Origin: Undibacterium sp. 5I1
Lineage (GTDB): Bacteria; Pseudomonadota; Gammaproteobacteria; Burkholderiales; Burkholderiaceae_D
DNA: 64,000 nt
Assembly: GCF_034314085.1 (NCBI RefSeq)
Contig: NZ_JAVIWI010000001.1
Span: 1,054,001 to 1,118,000 of the forward strand
Direction of reading: 5' to 3'
Below the pieces are notes generated by a model. It had not been told where the DNA came from. It did no database searches and saw only the letters and a list, made by a program, of their open reading frames with translations. The stretch's first letter is position 1. Each line of letters begins with the position of its first letter. The translations under genes were made by a program, and so were the position numbers. Shown here piece by piece: positions 62,701 to 64,000 of this stretch.

Positions 62701-62701
62701 T
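62674..62701 (+). terminator. Terminator 2 of the candidate ncRNA
   Basis: AGCCAAGG (62674-62681) pairs with CCTTGGCT (62690-62697), followed by a T-run. From here to 62916 there is no gene that I can support. Confidence 0.8.
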
Positions 62702-62916
62702 GCTTACCAGGCTACAAAAATCGTCGCCGCACTCATCCTTGGCATGCCTGATCCGGTGTGTTTGTTTGGTGATCCTAGGCTTTTACCAAATTGAATCGAA
62801 CAAAACTCGAAGGCTGAGCCTAACAAAGTTCGGTTTGGCTCGTTTTAACCCGCCACGCACATGCCAATATCTTCGCTTCATACTTCATACATCGAAACAA
62901 CACAACGAAAGAAGAT

Positions 62917-63237
62917 ATGAACCAGCACCCAAAGCAGCACCTTTATCCGATTATCGATTCAGAGTTCGGCACCCGCTTTTTTGATCAAGACTTAATATAT
63001 GCGATCCAAGAGTGTGACGACGACAGCTTTGCTGATCCGATTGTACGTCAACGGTGCGAAGACGCCGGTTTGAAGCCGATGGTCTGGTCCGAGATGTCGT
63101 TGCATGATCAGGTCATGGCGCAGATTGGTTTCGTTGCTCCACCGCCGCGTCGTGATGTATCGCCGAAAGAAGAACATGTCAGAGAAGAAGCGTGGGCGAC
63201 GAAGGTGATTGCTTCCATCAATGCATTGGGAGAATAA
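62917..63237 (+). CDS. Unrecognised acidic protein
   Basis: 106 residues with AAAGAAG before the ATG. The context is a new run of small genes after the non-coding stretch. No family recognised. Confidence 0.6.
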   Translation: MNQHPKQHLYPIIDSEFGTRFFDQDLIYAIQECDDDSFADPIVRQRCEDAGLKPMVWSEMSLHDQVMAQIGFVAPPPRRDVSPKEEHVREEAWATKVIASINALGE

Positions 63238-63239
63238 TC

Positions 63240-63383
63240 ATGAGCCTTCCATTCACAAAAGACCGGATCAAGACATACCGCACAATCAGCAAGCGCTTAG
63301 GCGTCCAGGTAGTTGCCAGGCTCTTCGCTGAGTTTAATGTGCCGGTTGAGCTGGCTGTGAAGATTTTGGCAAAGAAGGGCTGA
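63240..63383 (+). CDS. Unrecognised small basic protein
   Basis: 47 residues, two bases after the previous stop. MSLPFTKDRIKTYRTISKRLG suggests a compact helical protein. Confidence 0.55.
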   Translation: MSLPFTKDRIKTYRTISKRLGVQVVARLFAEFNVPVELAVKILAKKG

Positions 63384-63385
63384 TC

Positions 63386-63493
63386 ATGAAAAGCCTACTT
63401 ACTCTCATCGCAGGCAAATACATCGAAGAGCTGGCGATGTACAGGACACTTCAACGCATAGGCCGTCAGGCTACTCGCAGGCATTACCCTTGA
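63386..63493 (+). CDS. Very small basic protein
   Basis: A 35-codon frame from the ATG at 63386, two bases after the previous stop, ending QATRRHYP. Supported only by its tight spacing. Confidence 0.4.
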   Translation: MKSLLTLIAGKYIEELAMYRTLQRIGRQATRRHYP

Positions 63494-63868
63494 CCCTTGC
63501 AGGCTGTAGGCACTACCGGTTAGGACGGTAGGCTTTCAGGCTCATCACGCTCTCAGGCCGTATGCGCTCAGGCTAATGAATCACTTCTACATAGATCTCA
63601 CGCTACAGGCTATGTACTTTGCTAAAGATGCCAAGGATTAGGGCACAGCATTCTCACTTCCAATTATCACTCTTACGCCAATACAGAAACACGGTAAGTC
63701 ACTTAATCGTTTTCTCGTATATGCGAGCCAATTAAACGCCTTGGCCATTCTTGATTTGTAGCCATCGAGCTTGCCTGCCGCCGCTGACTAACGCCTGAGT
63801 GTGATCGTCATACTTCAGTTGTCGAGCAAATAACAACGACCGCAACTAATTAACCTTACGGAGAACCT
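63494..63868. other. Non-coding stretch with short AGGCT repeats
   Basis: No gene seen. From about 63465 to 63615 the hexamer CAGGCT or its variants TAGGCT/CAGGC occur about nine times at irregular spacing, along with ACTACCGGTTAGGACGGTAGG. Confidence 0.5.
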
Positions 63869-64000
63869 ATGACTAAGCCACTTATCGTCGCATCAAACGC
63901 TATTGCAGCACCTACATGGACACATCAGGACCTCTATTTAGCGTCAAGCCGAGCTGAAGCTGAGCTGGTCGGCACCGATCACTTACAAGAGCAGGAAAAT
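63869..64000 (+). CDS. Unrecognised protein, 3' partial
   Basis: An ATG with ACGGAG eight bases upstream opens a frame of 44 codons (MTKPLIVASNAIAAPTW...) that runs off the window end. Too short to identify. Confidence 0.55.
   Translation, partial: MTKPLIVASNAIAAPTWTHQDLYLASSRAEAELVGTDHLQEQEN

Noticed and set aside
14111..64000. CRISPR arrays or insertion sequences in the element
   Set aside because: I saw no direct-repeat array with regular spacers and no transposase gene with terminal inverted repeats; the dispersed palindromes are single sites at promoters.

Overview
The window joins two regions. Positions 1-14110 are a conserved bacterial chromosome backbone: fimV (cut by the window start), truA, lepA-lepB-DUF4845-rnc-era-recO-pdxJ-acpS-uvrC, pgsA, three identical tRNA-Gly(GCC) genes and one tRNA-Cys(GCA). 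FimV with a LysM and the lepA-lepB-rnc-era-recO-pdxJ-acpS order point to a betaproteobacterium, most likely Burkholderiales. I cannot fix the genus from sequence alone.

From about 14111 to the window end lies an integrated element that is not complete here. It begins just downstream of tRNA-Cys with a tyrosine recombinase, a convergent excisionase-like HTH gene and a divergent XRE-type regulator, as in a temperate phage. After that almost every gene is on the + strand. Positions 17.2-40.8 kb hold a T4-flavoured DNA metabolism module: a VWA/HExxH protein with a CobS-like AAA+ ATPase, a sigma-like factor, a DnaE-type polymerase fused to a family-4 uracil-DNA-glycosylase-like domain, a gp32-like ssDNA-binding protein, a flap endonuclease, a UvsX/RecA-type recombinase, a SleB-type hydrolase, gp47/gp46 (SbcD/SbcC-like), a RuvC-like resolvase, and NrdA (with an intein) and NrdB. 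Positions 40.8-44.6 kb add a lipoprotein, ThyX, a MazG-like protein, two free-standing HNH endonucleases and a P-loop kinase-like protein. Positions 44.7-64 kb are a long run of small, mostly unrecognised genes, often overlapping by ATGA or TAATG, with a DnaQ-like exonuclease, a second MazG-like protein and a kinase-like protein.

The element carries a dispersed family of about 20 near-palindromic sites (AGTCA-N3/4-CTGA/TGAC) that mostly sit directly upstream of a -10 box (often TATAAT), with weak -35 boxes. I read these as operator-embedded promoters of one regulon, probably controlled by an element-encoded regulator. The xis-like gene, the switch region, the polymerase/SSB/nrd genes and many small-gene operons each have a copy; none was seen in the chromosomal flank.

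No capsid, tail, portal or terminase gene is visible, so calling this a prophage is an inference from the integrase, regulator, lysis-type hydrolase and phage-type replication genes. The right attachment site and any virion genes would lie beyond 64000.
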